In this document: in pieces, positions 7,007-15,065 of the stretch | How positions within the stretch are numbered: the first letter of the stretch is position 1 | How the letters are laid out: each line of letters begins with the position of its first letter | Notes under the pieces: model-generated | Told to the model about the DNA's origin: nothing | Seen by the model: only the letters and a program-made list of their open reading frames with translations | Databases searched by the model: none | Made by a program: the position numbers and the translations under genes | Virus record (IMG/VR): IMGVR_UViG_3300045283_000174 | Location: 1-39,495 of that record | Origin: a virus | Reading direction: 5' to 3' (one strand) | Length of the DNA: 39,495 bases

Positions 7007-8433
7007 CCGTCCGCGGGTTTCTGGCGCGCGTTGCGGGCCAGATCATCGGCAAGGGTGAGGGCCAGTACCGGCCCGGCCCTTACTATTTGCCGGTCACCGG
7101 CGGGTGGTTGCCCGCCGGTGTTGCCGACAACTGGTGGCAGCAGGGCTACACGCCGGTCAGCCTCGGCGCTCAGTCGGCCATGGTCGAGGCTTGTGTCTCG
7201 GCCTATGCGCAGACCGTCGCCATGTGCCCCGGCGACCACTGGCGGCTGAACGACAAAGGCGGGCGCGAGCGCGTCAAGACCTCGGCGCTCTCGCGCCTGC
7301 TGCGCCATCCTAACGACTATCAGTCGATCTCGGATTTCCTGCTGAACGTGACGCGATCGCTCTATCTCGAGGGCAACGCCTACGCGCTCGGGTTGCGCAA
7401 CGACCGCTTCGAGATCGACGAGCTGCACCTGATGGACCCGCTGCAGTCCCATCCGCGGCTCGCGTCCACCGGCGACATTTTCTATCAACTGCACGGCAAC
7501 CAGGTGATTGAGAAACGGCTCGGTGCCGAGCCGCTGATCGTGCCGCAGCGCGACGTCCTGCACATCCGGCTGCATACGGTGCGGCATCGCTGGCCGGTGC
7601 CGCTGATCGGCGAAAGTCCGATCGTCGCGGCCTACAGCGACATCGGCATCAACGCCGCGATCGAGCGCCAGCAGTTGGGGTACTACCTCAACGAGGCGCG
7701 GCCCTCGGCGGTGCTCTCGACCGACCTGAAGCTCAAGCAGGAAGAGGTCCAGCAGTTACGCGACCGCTGGAACGATCAAACCAAAGGTTTGCACCAGGGC
7801 GGCACGCCGATCCTCACCGCCGGGTTGAAGGTCATGCCGTGGGCGCAGAGCGGCAAGGATGCCTCCACCGTCGAGATGAAGAAATTGTCGAACGAGCAGA
7901 TTGCGCTGGCGTTCCGCATCCCGCTGCAGATCCTCGGCATCGGCGGCACCGCATACAGCTCGACCGAATTACTGATGCAGAGCTGGGTCGCGAGCGGGCT
8001 TGGCTTCGCGCTCAATCACATCGAGGAAGCGTTCGGCCTGCTGTTCGATCTGAAAGGCCAACCCGACGAGTATGTGGAATTCGACACCGCGGCGCTGCTG
8101 CGCTCGGCGATGAAGGACCGCATCGAGAGCCTGGCGCGCGGTGTGCAAGGCGGCATCTTCGCCCCGAACGAAGCGCGCGCGCTCGAAGGCTACGAGGCAG
8201 TTCCGTTCGGCGACGAGCCTCGCGTCCAGCAGCAGGTCGTCCCCTTAAGTCAGATCGGGAAGACACCTGCTCCGGCAGCGCCGCCTAGTCCTCCCGCGGC
8301 GCTGCCGGCCGCGGCGTCGGATGCCGCCGGCGATCCGGCAAAGCCACCGCCGCCACCGCCCGCAAAGATGCTGAACTGCGATGAAATAGAGATGGTTGCT
8401 AAATCTAATTGGCACCTGTTGGACGCCGCATAA
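7003..8433 (+). CDS. HK97-family portal protein
   Basis: This 476-residue protein forms the dodecameric vertex ring through which DNA enters and leaves. Family signatures include the N-terminal SAMVEACVSAYAQTVA segment, SDFLLNVTRSLYLEGNAYAL (near 110-130), and VLHIRLH with PLIGESPI (near 185-205). The C-terminal half has GTPILTAGLK and AFRIPLQILGIGGTAYSS. The last about 70 residues are Pro/Ala-rich and probably flexible. The start is coupled to the preceding gene by an ATGA overlap. It lies downstream of the capsid gene, unlike the standard terminase-portal-protease-capsid order. Confidence 0.92.
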   Translation: MTVRGFLARVAGQIIGKGEGQYRPGPYYLPVTGGWLPAGVADNWWQQGYTPVSLGAQSAMVEACVSAYAQTVAMCPGDHWRLNDKGGRERVKTSALSRLLRHPNDYQSISDFLLNVTRSLYLEGNAYALGLRNDRFEIDELHLMDPLQSHPRLASTGDIFYQLHGNQVIEKRLGAEPLIVPQRDVLHIRLHTVRHRWPVPLIGESPIVAAYSDIGINAAIERQQLGYYLNEARPSAVLSTDLKLKQEEVQQLRDRWNDQTKGLHQGGTPILTAGLKVMPWAQSGKDASTVEMKKLSNEQIALAFRIPLQILGIGGTAYSSTELLMQSWVASGLGFALNHIEEAFGLLFDLKGQPDEYVEFDTAALLRSAMKDRIESLARGVQGGIFAPNEARALEGYEAVPFGDEPRVQQQVVPLSQIGKTPAPAAPPSPPAALPAAASDAAGDPAKPPPPPPAKMLNCDEIEMVAKSNWHLLDAA

Positions 8434-8469
8434 AAAGGCGGCCGAAAGGTTTGAGCCCTTTCGACCGCC
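8432..8469 (-). terminator. Strong hairpin; reads as an intrinsic terminator on the minus strand
   Basis: Arms 8437-8449 and 8457-8469 pair at 12 of 13 positions around a 7-base loop. Five A residues (8432-8436) precede the left arm. On the minus strand this becomes a stem followed by TTTTT, the canonical intrinsic-terminator form. On the plus strand the hairpin directly follows the portal stop but lacks a T-run. Confidence 0.6.
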
Positions 8470-8471
8470 GT

Positions 8472-8538
8472 CCTTGCCTTGCCTTGCCTTACCGCGCCAG
8501 GCCGCACCGTACCATGACGTGCCTCGCCTCGCCTCGCC
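8472..8538. repeat. Degenerate pentanucleotide repeats
   Basis: Three CCTTG units plus CCTTA (8472-8491) and three CCTCG units plus CC (8522-8538) flank a less regular GC-rich stretch. The whole non-coding gap 8434-8582 holds this low-complexity tract and the hairpin before it. I see no gene in it. Confidence 0.6.
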
Positions 8539-8582
8539 ATGCTCCAACCTTTTAAGCGTAATGATCCAAGGCCAGTCAAGAT

Positions 8583-8837
8583 ATGAATGAAAATGAGGTT
8601 ATAGCTTTGATCCGAGGACTTGCTCCACGAATCCGCGACTGCGTTGCGGATGCGGTTGCCAATATCCCGGTCGTCATGCTGCCGCCTGAGCTCGCCACCG
8701 AGGTTGCCAGTGCGGCCCGGATGCTGCACGAGCTGCCGCCGATTGTGTCACGTGAAATACCGGCCGCCAGGGTCACGCGCATCGAGCGGGACGAGAACGG
8801 TGCTCTGGTGCCGATCTACGACGAGCCGCAACCGTGA
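8583..8837 (+). CDS. Hypothetical small protein opening the first fibre module
   Basis: This 84-residue soluble protein begins MNENEVIALIRGLAPRIRDC and ends with an acidic, Pro-rich tail. The first 60 residues are mostly helical; the end (RIERDENGALVPIYDEPQP) looks extended. The ribosome binding site is weak. Its stop overlaps GTG 8834 of the next gene, which supports it as a real member of the operon. No family recognised. A fibre or tail accessory role is only inferred. Confidence 0.6.
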   Translation: MNENEVIALIRGLAPRIRDCVADAVANIPVVMLPPELATEVASAARMLHELPPIVSREIPAARVTRIERDENGALVPIYDEPQP

Positions 8838-9196
8838 TCGTCAACCTGTCCGAGGCAGCGAGTAACGCCATGCTCGATGCGCTTGCCGAGATGATGAACG
8901 GCGGCAGCATCGAACTGCTATCGGACACCGGCACATTGGCAGTGCTGCCATTGTCCAACCCGGCGGCGCAGGAGGCCGTTGGTGGTGTACTGGTGTTCAA
9001 CAGGATCGCCGAGGAAGACGCCGCAGTTGCGCAAGGCAACGCGACGGGCGCGCGCATCGTGGCCGCCGATGGGAGCCTGATCTTTGCCTGCGATGTCGGC
9101 GATGAGAATTCCGACGCCGTGATCAAGCTCAACACGACCAGGATCTTCCGCAACAGCCCGGTGCGGTTGCACTCGTTCCGATTGGTGATGCCATGA
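8834..9196 (+). CDS. Hypothetical beta-rich structural protein
   Basis: This 120-residue protein starts at GTG 8834, overlapping the previous stop by four bases. It in turn overlaps the next ATG (9193) by four bases. The second half (GARIVAADGSLIFACDVG, then LNTTRIFRNSPVRLHSFRL) suggests a small beta fold as in virion accessory proteins. It lies directly before the S74 fibre gene, so it may be a fibre-anchoring or tail-associated protein. I cannot name a family. Confidence 0.6.
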   Translation: MIVNLSEAASNAMLDALAEMMNGGSIELLSDTGTLAVLPLSNPAAQEAVGGVLVFNRIAEEDAAVAQGNATGARIVAADGSLIFACDVGDENSDAVIKLNTTRIFRNSPVRLHSFRLVMP

Positions 9197-10764
9197 TCGC
9201 CGACCGCGTCAAGGAACTCTCAACATCGACCGGCACCGGCTTTGTTGTGCTGGCGGGCGCCGTCACCGGCTTTGAGAGTTTCAACACGGCCTTCGGCGTC
9301 GGCCCGTCGTTTGATTATTGCATCGAGTCCGTTGACGGCACCACCGGCATGCCGAGCGGCGCCTGGGAGATCGGCAGCGGGCATCTGTCGGACCCCACCA
9401 CGCTGGTGCGCAGTACCGTGCGGCAGTCGTCCAATGCCGATGCGCTGGTGGCCTTCGCGGCCGGCACGAAGAACGTGTTTTGCACGCTGCCGGCGAGCGT
9501 CGTCATCGCGCTGCAAGCCAAGCTCGACGACGCGCCATCGGACGGCAAGACCTACGGCCGCAAGGATGCGGTCTGGTCCGAAGCGGCTGGCGTGTCTGCC
9601 CTCAATGCGAAAGAGGACAAGGCAAGCAAGGGCATCGCCAACGGCTATGCATCGCTCGATGCGAGCACGAAGGTGCCGGCCGCCCAGCTCCCTAGCTATG
9701 TCGACGACGTGTTGGAATTTGCCAACCTTGCCGCGTTCCCGGCCACGGGTGCGACAGGCATCATTTATGTCGCGCTCGATACCGGTAAGATTTATCGCTG
9801 GTCAGGCTCGGCCTATATCGAGATCTCGCCGTCGCCTGGCTCAACCGATGCGGTGCCAGAAGGCTCGATCAATCTTTATTACACCAGTGCTCGGGCATCG
9901 GCCGCCGCGCCGGTTCAGAGTGTCGCCGGCCGCACCGGCACGGTGACGCTGACGAAGTCCGATGTCGGCCTGGCGAACGTCGACAACACCAGCGACGCCA
10001 GCAAGCCCGTCAGCACGGCGACGCAGGCTGGCCTGGACGGCAAGGTGTCGAAGGCCGGCGACACCATGACGGGCGACCTGACGATCGCGAAGGCTAGTCC
10101 CGCGATTGTCCTGAACAAGTCCGGTAGCGCAGAAAGAACTGCGATATGGCTGCAGAAGGCTGGCATCAATCGATGGACGATAGCGGCCGGCGACAACGCC
10201 GCAGAAGCTGGCAGCAACTCTGGATCGGATTTTTCGCTTTATCGATGGGACGACGCCGGTGCTTATCTCGACGCGGCGCTCTTTATCACCCGCGCCACCG
10301 GCAACGTCGGCATCGGCACCAGCACGCCTGGCGCCAAGCTGGATGTGGTGGGCGACCTCAACATTACCGGCGTTGCTTACAAGCCTGGCGGCGGCTCTTG
10401 GACTGCACCGTCCGATGTACGCATCAAGGACGTGCTTGGGGACTACACGCACGGGCTTGCCGAGGTGCTGCAGCTTTTGCCCGTTCGCTACACGTTCAAA
10501 GGCAACTATTCAAAATCGAAACCGTCCGATGACGAGCCACCTCCACACCAAAAACTTGCAGAAGAGAAAACAGAATTTGTCGGCCTGATCGCGCAGCAGG
10601 CCGAAAAGCCGATGCCCGAGATGGTGACGACTGAGGTCGGATTCATCGACGGCAAGCCGGTCGCCGATCTGCGCGTGCTCGATACGACTGCGCTCGTTTT
10701 TGCATTAGTAAACGCCTGCAAGGAACTGGCGGCGCGGGTCGCGGCGCTGGAAGGGGCGGCATAG
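9193..10764 (+). CDS. Tail fibre with C-terminal S74 intramolecular chaperone
   Basis: This 523-residue fibre protein has an N-terminal attachment region (GVGPSFDYCIESVDG near 36-50). Shaft-like repeats follow: GRTGTVTLTKSDVGLANVDN and DASKPVSTATQAGLDGK (about 245-285), then GDTMTGDLTI. The GNVGIGTSTPGAKLDV motif (about 369-384) precedes the endosialidase-type autoprocessing chaperone: PSDVRIKDVLGDYTHGL, LLPVRYTFKG and FVGLIAQQAEK. In this family the Ser of the SDxR motif cleaves the chaperone off after trimerisation. The protein should be a trimeric receptor-binding fibre. Position inside the head genes is unusual. Confidence 0.88.
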   Translation: MIADRVKELSTSTGTGFVVLAGAVTGFESFNTAFGVGPSFDYCIESVDGTTGMPSGAWEIGSGHLSDPTTLVRSTVRQSSNADALVAFAAGTKNVFCTLPASVVIALQAKLDDAPSDGKTYGRKDAVWSEAAGVSALNAKEDKASKGIANGYASLDASTKVPAAQLPSYVDDVLEFANLAAFPATGATGIIYVALDTGKIYRWSGSAYIEISPSPGSTDAVPEGSINLYYTSARASAAAPVQSVAGRTGTVTLTKSDVGLANVDNTSDASKPVSTATQAGLDGKVSKAGDTMTGDLTIAKASPAIVLNKSGSAERTAIWLQKAGINRWTIAAGDNAAEAGSNSGSDFSLYRWDDAGAYLDAALFITRATGNVGIGTSTPGAKLDVVGDLNITGVAYKPGGGSWTAPSDVRIKDVLGDYTHGLAEVLQLLPVRYTFKGNYSKSKPSDDEPPPHQKLAEEKTEFVGLIAQQAEKPMPEMVTTEVGFIDGKPVADLRVLDTTALVFALVNACKELAARVAALEGAA

Positions 10765-10767
10765 CCG

Positions 10768-11412
10768 ATGCTGGGGTTCTGTCCGGTCTCGGCGGCGCCA
10801 CTCGCGACGGCGCCGGTCGTCCAGCCACCGCAGGCGGTTCAGCCGCCGACCCGTAGTTTTGGCGGTGCGCTCGGCTTCGGCCCGGTCTCGGCGGCACCGC
10901 TTTCGGCGGTCCCGACAGTCGAGCCGCCGATCGCCATCAGTGCGGCAGAGGTGGTCGAGGCCGCGTCTGCGGCGGACATCACCGATGCAGTCGTCCAGCC
11001 GGCGACGATCGTCGTCACCATCCCTGGCGGTCGTCGCGAACAGTTGCGGCCGGACCTCGTCGAAGGGGTCGGCTATGCCATCCTGCCCGAGCTCAAGGGC
11101 GAGGCGCACGGCGTCGTTGCCGCGGTCAGCACCGGCGCTGCAGTGCTGCGCAGTCTCGCTGGCGAGGCCGCTGGTGCGGCCGGCGCCGGTGGGCGGGGGA
11201 ATGCGCCGCTCACGGTCAAGGCGGCGGCCCGCGGCGCTCTGGGCGCGAAGGGCGCGGCGGTGGCCGTTCTCGGACTTGAGGTCGACGGCGCAGGTTCCAT
11301 CGGCGTGCGCGGCAAGGGAGTCGGCGTGATCGGTGCCCTGGAAGCCGTCGCGACTGGCCGGCAGGACGATGACGAGGCGGCCGCCGCCCTCGTATGGCTG
11401 CTGGCGGCATGA
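10768..11412 (+). CDS. Ala/Gly/Pro-rich protein with duplicated LGFxPVSAAPL motif
   Basis: This 214-residue low-complexity protein contains LGFCPVSAAPL at its N-terminus and LGFGPVSAAPL about 32 residues later. The middle is acidic-helical with VVTIPGGRREQLRPD. The C-terminal half is Ala/Gly/Val-rich. It lies between two fibre genes, so a fibre linker or adaptor role is likely. A similar motif starts the tail hub protein at 17606. It may act as a docking peptide, but that is inference. Confidence 0.6.
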   Translation: MLGFCPVSAAPLATAPVVQPPQAVQPPTRSFGGALGFGPVSAAPLSAVPTVEPPIAISAAEVVEAASAADITDAVVQPATIVVTIPGGRREQLRPDLVEGVGYAILPELKGEAHGVVAAVSTGAAVLRSLAGEAAGAAGAGGRGNAPLTVKAAARGALGAKGAAVAVLGLEVDGAGSIGVRGKGVGVIGALEAVATGRQDDDEAAAALVWLLAA

Positions 11413-11429
11413 CTATTATGGGAGACGGC

Positions 11430-12203
11430 ATGAGCGACAAACCGGCCGTCCCCGTTCCGCAATACACGCTCTTCGAAGCGGTCGGCACTTGCCTTGCCCT
11501 TGGGCGGCGCGCCTTGGAAGAGGTTCGGGCGCTGGCGCGAATGCCTGGCCCGGAAGGCAAGCGCGGGCCGAAAGGCGATGCCGGCGACAAAGGCGACCGT
11601 GGCGAGAAGGGGTTGCCTGGGCCGGCAGGCGCGGCGGGCCTCGACGGCAAGGACGGCGCGCGCGGCCAGAAGGGCGAGCCTGGCGCACTGCCAGCGGTGC
11701 GGGAATGGTTGCCCGAAACCATCCATTACGCTGGTGCCGTGGTGGCCCATGCCGGCGGGACTTGGCAGGCCAGTTGCGACACCGCGCAGGCGCCGGGGGC
11801 TCATATTGATTGGATCTGCCTCGCTTGCGCCGGTCACGACGCCGCGATGCCGAAGGTGCGCGGCACCTGGAGCGAAGCCGAGACCTATGCGGCGCTCGAC
11901 ATCGTCGCGCTCAGCGGATCGAGCTTCATCGCGCGGCGCGCGGCGCCTGGCGCGTGCCCAGGCGAGGGCTGGCAGTTGATCGCGTCCGCCGGCAGGCAGG
12001 GTGGCAAGGGGCCGCCAGGCGAGCGAGGCGAGTCCGGCGCCAGAGGCGAGCGCGGTCTGCCGGGGGTTTCTGCGCCGGTGATTATCGGTTGGAAGATCGA
12101 TCGCAAGGCCTATGCCGCGATCCCGATCCTGTCCGACAAGAGCGAAGCGCCGCCGCTTGAGCTGCGCAGCCTGTTCGAGCAGTTCCACGACGAGGCGCGC
12201 TAA
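11430..12203 (+). CDS. Collagen-like tail fibre protein
   Basis: This 257-residue protein has two Gly-X-Y blocks, about residues 39-85 (GPEGKRGPKGDAGDKGDRG onward) and about 190-213 (GPPGERGESGARGERGLPG). They flank a globular part with the carbohydrate-module-like pattern WSEAETYAALDIVALSG. Collagen-like stretches form trimeric rods in phage fibres. ATG 11430 is preferred because GGGAGA precedes it by about 6 bases. ATG 11409, overlapping the previous stop, is an alternative. It shares an operon with the S74 fibre and may form a second fibre or a side arm. Confidence 0.8.
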   Translation: MSDKPAVPVPQYTLFEAVGTCLALGRRALEEVRALARMPGPEGKRGPKGDAGDKGDRGEKGLPGPAGAAGLDGKDGARGQKGEPGALPAVREWLPETIHYAGAVVAHAGGTWQASCDTAQAPGAHIDWICLACAGHDAAMPKVRGTWSEAETYAALDIVALSGSSFIARRAAPGACPGEGWQLIASAGRQGGKGPPGERGESGARGERGLPGVSAPVIIGWKIDRKAYAAIPILSDKSEAPPLELRSLFEQFHDEAR

Positions 12204-12205
12204 AA

Positions 12206-12847
12206 ATGGCCGACATCTGGGTCAAGGTGCTGACGCCTGCCACCAGCTACGCGCTGCTGACGGTGGACGAGCTGAAGGCCATCCTTAACGTGCCGCTGAC
12301 CGACACCAGCGAGGATGCGCAGTTGCAGATGTTGATCGATCAGTACAGCGACGTGGTCGCGACCATGTGCAATCGCGTGTTTGCCTATGAGACAGTCGAA
12401 GAGACCTGGCGCGGCGACTTGCCGCCGCTCGACACGCCGCGATTGTTCCTGACGCGATATCCGGTCGCCGACGCCGACCTCGTCTCGGTGGAATCGCCGC
12501 GCGGCAGTGTCCTCGACCCGGCGAACTATGAACTCGAGAACGCATCCGGCAAGTTGCGCATCGAAGGCGCCTGGTCCGAGCCGGTCACCGTGACCTATAG
12601 CGGCGGCTATGTGTTGCCCGATGCCGCGCCGCCGGCACTCAAGGCGGCGACCGGGATGCTGATACAAGCGGCGCGGGGGCAGGCACGCATGACGAGCGGT
12701 CTGCGGTCGGTCATGCATGGCGACACACGCGTGCAGTATTTCGATCCGGTGCAGATGTTCGGCAAGGCCGGCCTCGCCGCGCCGTTGCAGACGGCGACCG
12801 ATACCATCGACTCCATGCTCTACAAATACATGCGAATCTATGTTTGA
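12206..12847 (+). CDS. Head-tail connector (gp6/gp15-like adaptor)
   Basis: This 213-residue protein resembles the helical adaptor ring that binds the portal. An N-terminal LLTVDELKAILNVPLTD is followed by DAQLQMLIDQYSDVVATMCNR (about 38-58). A beta insert follows (RLFLTRYPVADADLVSVE), and then a helical C-terminus (PALKAATGMLIQAARGQ). This is the usual pattern of HK97 gp6-like connectors. It restarts the head-completion genes after the fibre module. Confidence 0.8.
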   Translation: MADIWVKVLTPATSYALLTVDELKAILNVPLTDTSEDAQLQMLIDQYSDVVATMCNRVFAYETVEETWRGDLPPLDTPRLFLTRYPVADADLVSVESPRGSVLDPANYELENASGKLRIEGAWSEPVTVTYSGGYVLPDAAPPALKAATGMLIQAARGQARMTSGLRSVMHGDTRVQYFDPVQMFGKAGLAAPLQTATDTIDSMLYKYMRIYV

Positions 12848-12856
12848 GGTGCCGCC

Positions 12857-13102
12857 ATGTCGCTGACCGGATTGCTGCTCGGCGTGCTCAATGCCGCAAT
12901 CGTGGCCGCCATCTTCGTGCTGATCGGCGCGATCATCGTTATGGTCGCAAAGTGGTTCAGCTACAGCATCGACTGGAACGTGCAGCGGCTGTACTTGCTC
13001 GTGGTGCTGCTGATAGTTCTGTACATGATCGTGGCCATGCTGCTGGGACTGCCGACGTGGCGCATCGTCCACGCTGATCTGGCGTTGCGGCTCATCGCCT
13101 GA
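12857..13102 (+). CDS. Small membrane protein in the tail-completion operon
   Basis: This 81-residue protein has two clear hydrophobic helices (about residues 4-32 and 43-65) separated by KWFSYSIDWNVQR. Its topology would suit a holin or a membrane-targeted moron, but it sits far from the endolysin, between connector and head-completion genes. The last base of its stop is the first base of the next ATG (13102). I recognise the type from other alphaproteobacterial phages without a known function. Confidence 0.6.
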   Translation: MSLTGLLLGVLNAAIVAAIFVLIGAIIVMVAKWFSYSIDWNVQRLYLLVVLLIVLYMIVAMLLGLPTWRIVHADLALRLIA

Positions 13103-13470
13103 TGGCTCTCGACTACAGCGCACTGCTGTTCGACCCGGTCTATGCCGAGCTCGGCGTGCCGGCGACAATGACTGTAGGCGCCGCCGCCGCGGTCGATATC
13201 ACGGTCATCGACGATACCAAGCCGAAGACGCTGCCGATGGCGGTGACCGGCTCTGCGGGGCCGGCCGAGGCGCGCAGCGTCGGGCCGGGTGCGTTTGCCC
13301 GCATCTATGAGCTTGCCGGAAAGGGCATCGCCCGCGCCGACTATGCTGACGCCGCCCTTTCCTTCAACGGCCGCGCCTGGCTCGTGCGCTCGTGGGAATT
13401 GCGCGGCAGTCCGATGGGCGAGGACTGGGGCGAGGTGAGGTTTATGCTCAAAGAGGCGGCGCTCGGGTGA
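13102..13470 (+). CDS. Head-completion or head-tail joining protein
   Basis: This 122-residue protein has the arrangement expected of small beta-barrel stopper proteins (lambda FII-like): DPVYAELGVPATMTVG, DITVIDDTKPKTLP, then AALSFNGRAWLVRSW. It follows the connector and precedes a tail-terminator-like gene, the usual place for a stopper. Sequence similarity is loose, so the call rests mostly on order and size. Confidence 0.5.
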   Translation: MALDYSALLFDPVYAELGVPATMTVGAAAAVDITVIDDTKPKTLPMAVTGSAGPAEARSVGPGAFARIYELAGKGIARADYADAALSFNGRAWLVRSWELRGSPMGEDWGEVRFMLKEAALG

Positions 13471-13907
13471 GAGACGTCCGCGAGGAAATCCTGGCGCGAC
13501 TGCTCGAGGTGATCGCCAGCATTCCGAATATCAAAACGGCATATCGCAATAACGTCGATATCCCGGAAGAGGCGTTGCCGGCGGCGATCGTGTTCGACGG
13601 CGACGAGGAAACCAGTGGTGCAGACGATCGCTCGGCGCGGCCGTCCAATCGGCCCTATGTCGTGCGGATGACGCCGGAAATCCTGGTCGCACAACAGGCC
13701 GACCAGGTTGGGCCAGAGTTGACTGTCCTGCGGCGCGAGCTGATCCGGCGGGTGCTCACCGACACGCAACTGATCGCGCTCGTCGGCGGCAACGGCGCCA
13801 TTCGCTATCTCGGCTGCCACACCGACGTCGGCTGGATGCGCTCGCTGCACGGCGTGCTGATGGCGCTATTCATGTTCCAGTATTCCCTGAAAATAGAGGA
13901 GCTATAG
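13467..13907 (+). CDS. Tail terminator-like protein
   Basis: This 146-residue protein starts at GTG 13467, overlapping the previous stop by four bases. It begins MRDVREEILARLLEVIASIP and contains ALPAAIVFDGDEE, LIRRVLTDTQLIALVGG and a terminal beta hairpin. Size, helix-strand pattern and location just before the tube protein fit the lambda U / HK97 gp10-type tail terminators that cap the tail tube. An upstream ATG at 13392 lies inside the previous gene and is rejected. Confidence 0.55.
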   Translation: MRDVREEILARLLEVIASIPNIKTAYRNNVDIPEEALPAAIVFDGDEETSGADDRSARPSNRPYVVRMTPEILVAQQADQVGPELTVLRRELIRRVLTDTQLIALVGGNGAIRYLGCHTDVGWMRSLHGVLMALFMFQYSLKIEEL

Positions 13908-13909
13908 CC

Positions 13910-14443
13910 ATGCCCGTGAGCCCGAGCGTCCAAAATTACCACATAGGTAAGGGGGTTGTTACTTTCAAAGAGGATGGCGGTAGTACCTTCGTCGACCTCG
14001 GCAACGCGCCGTCGTTTGTCTGGACTCCCAAGGTTGAGAAGAAGGAGCATTTCTCAAGTCGCGAGGGGGTTAAGGTGAAGGACTTCACCGCCATCACGCA
14101 AGTCGGTGCGACCATCAAGATGACGCTCGACGAGATCACCCCGGCAAACCTCGCCATCTTCACTTTGGGTGAGGCCGGGGCTCCCGACGTTGACGGCAGC
14201 GTTCAGGTGTCGGCATTCAAGAAGCTGGAGATCTCCGGCATCATCCAGGTCGATGGCACCAACGATATCGGCCAGCACGTCGACTTCACCGGGCGCATCA
14301 GCATCAACCCGACCGGCGACTTCAACTTCATCACCGACGCCGACGACTTCTCCAAGCTGGAGATCGAGGCCGAGGTGCAGAAGGACGACGTGGACGGCAC
14401 GTTCGGCGTGTTCACCGTCCATGAAGCCGTGGTGGTGCCGTAA
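13910..14443 (+). CDS. Major tail tube protein
   Basis: This 177-residue protein forms the stacked rings of the tail tube. It shows GKGVVTFKEDGGSTFVDLGN, FVWTPKVEKKEHFSSREG, IKMTLDEITPANLAIFTLG and a C-terminal DGTFGVFTVHEAVVV, typical of siphovirus tube proteins. It is followed, with a one-base TAATG overlap, by the tail chaperone, the standard order. Confidence 0.85.
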   Translation: MPVSPSVQNYHIGKGVVTFKEDGGSTFVDLGNAPSFVWTPKVEKKEHFSSREGVKVKDFTAITQVGATIKMTLDEITPANLAIFTLGEAGAPDVDGSVQVSAFKKLEISGIIQVDGTNDIGQHVDFTGRISINPTGDFNFITDADDFSKLEIEAEVQKDDVDGTFGVFTVHEAVVVP

Positions 14444-14913
14444 TGGCCGATCTCCTCGACATAGCAACACTGACGGCGTCCGAGGTCGTGCGGATCAACG
14501 GCGAGCGGATCGTTGTGCGCGGGTTACATGGCAATGCGGTTGCATCCATCGTGTCGCGGTTCCCGGATCTCAAGCGGCTCGCGAGCGGAGACTTCGGCAA
14601 CAACATCGTGCCAGTCCTGATCGAACTGTTCGGCGCCTCGATCGGCTCGATCATTGCCGCAGGATGCGGCCATCTCGGGGAGGATAAATACGAACAGCAC
14701 GCCAACGTGAATTTGTTGATGGAAGACCAATTAAAACTGCTGGACGCAATTATGAGGCTCACATTCCCAAACGGTTTTGGCTCTTTCGTCAATCGGCTGA
14801 CGACCCTCGGCGCGCCGGGCGAAGGAGCAAAGGCCGTCAAAGTGCGCTTGAAGAAATTGCCCTCGGTATCACCGCCCTCATCAGACGAGGCTTCCCGCCC
14901 GACTATGCAATGA
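14443..14913 (+). CDS. Tail assembly chaperone, upstream part (G-like)
   Basis: This 156-residue protein should coat the tape measure during tail assembly. It contains LTASEVVRINGERIVVRGLH and a helical region LLMEDQLKLLDAIMRLTFPNG. After about residue 137 the sequence (LPSVSPPSSDEASRPTMQ) looks like non-native frame. The minus-one frame across the same DNA encodes a plausible helix, SALEEIALGITALIRRGF. This indicates a programmed minus-one frameshift into the next gene, giving a fused protein of about 207 residues. Confidence 0.8.
   Translation: MADLLDIATLTASEVVRINGERIVVRGLHGNAVASIVSRFPDLKRLASGDFGNNIVPVLIELFGASIGSIIAAGCGHLGEDKYEQHANVNLLMEDQLKLLDAIMRLTFPNGFGSFVNRLTTLGAPGEGAKAVKVRLKKLPSVSPPSSDEASRPTMQ
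14766..14772 (+). other. Candidate minus-one slippery heptamer CCCAAAC
   Basis: C CCA AAC sits in the correct phase (X XXY YYZ) within the G-like frame: codons TTC, CCA, AAC. The minus-one frame is open from here through the next gene to 15065. Translation of the first 26 codons after this site in the shifted frame is Arg/Trp-rich, so the real slip might be nearer 14850. Confidence 0.4.
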
Positions 14914-15065
14914 CGCTGACCTGGCGCCAGATCGATGCCTACCGCGAGCTCAACGAAAGGCTCGACCGCATGGAGCGGGCGGACGATCTCGCAATCACCG
15001 CCATCGGCGCGCAGGGCGACGGCAAGACCATCGAGAAAACCATCAAAGAACTGGGAACGCCTTAG
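14910..15065 (+). CDS. Tail assembly chaperone, downstream part (T-like)
   Basis: This 51-residue frame (MTLTWRQIDAYRELNERLD and onward) overlaps the preceding stop as ATGA and lies in its minus-one frame. The motif TWRQIDAY is typical of the downstream tail-chaperone piece. It is probably produced mainly as the C-terminal part of the frameshift fusion. Its TAG shares one base with GTG 15065 of the next gene. Confidence 0.7.
   Translation: MTLTWRQIDAYRELNERLDRMERADDLAITAIGAQGDGKTIEKTIKELGTP

Noticed and set aside
8245-8547. A minus-strand frame (MEHGEARRGTSW...) over the pentamer tract
   Set aside because: It is generated by the pentamer repeats and has no ribosome binding site or family resemblance.
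12200-13168. A 322-codon minus-strand frame opposite the connector
   Set aside because: It is His/Arg/Gln-rich with no recognisable domain. The plus strand carries a coherent gene set.
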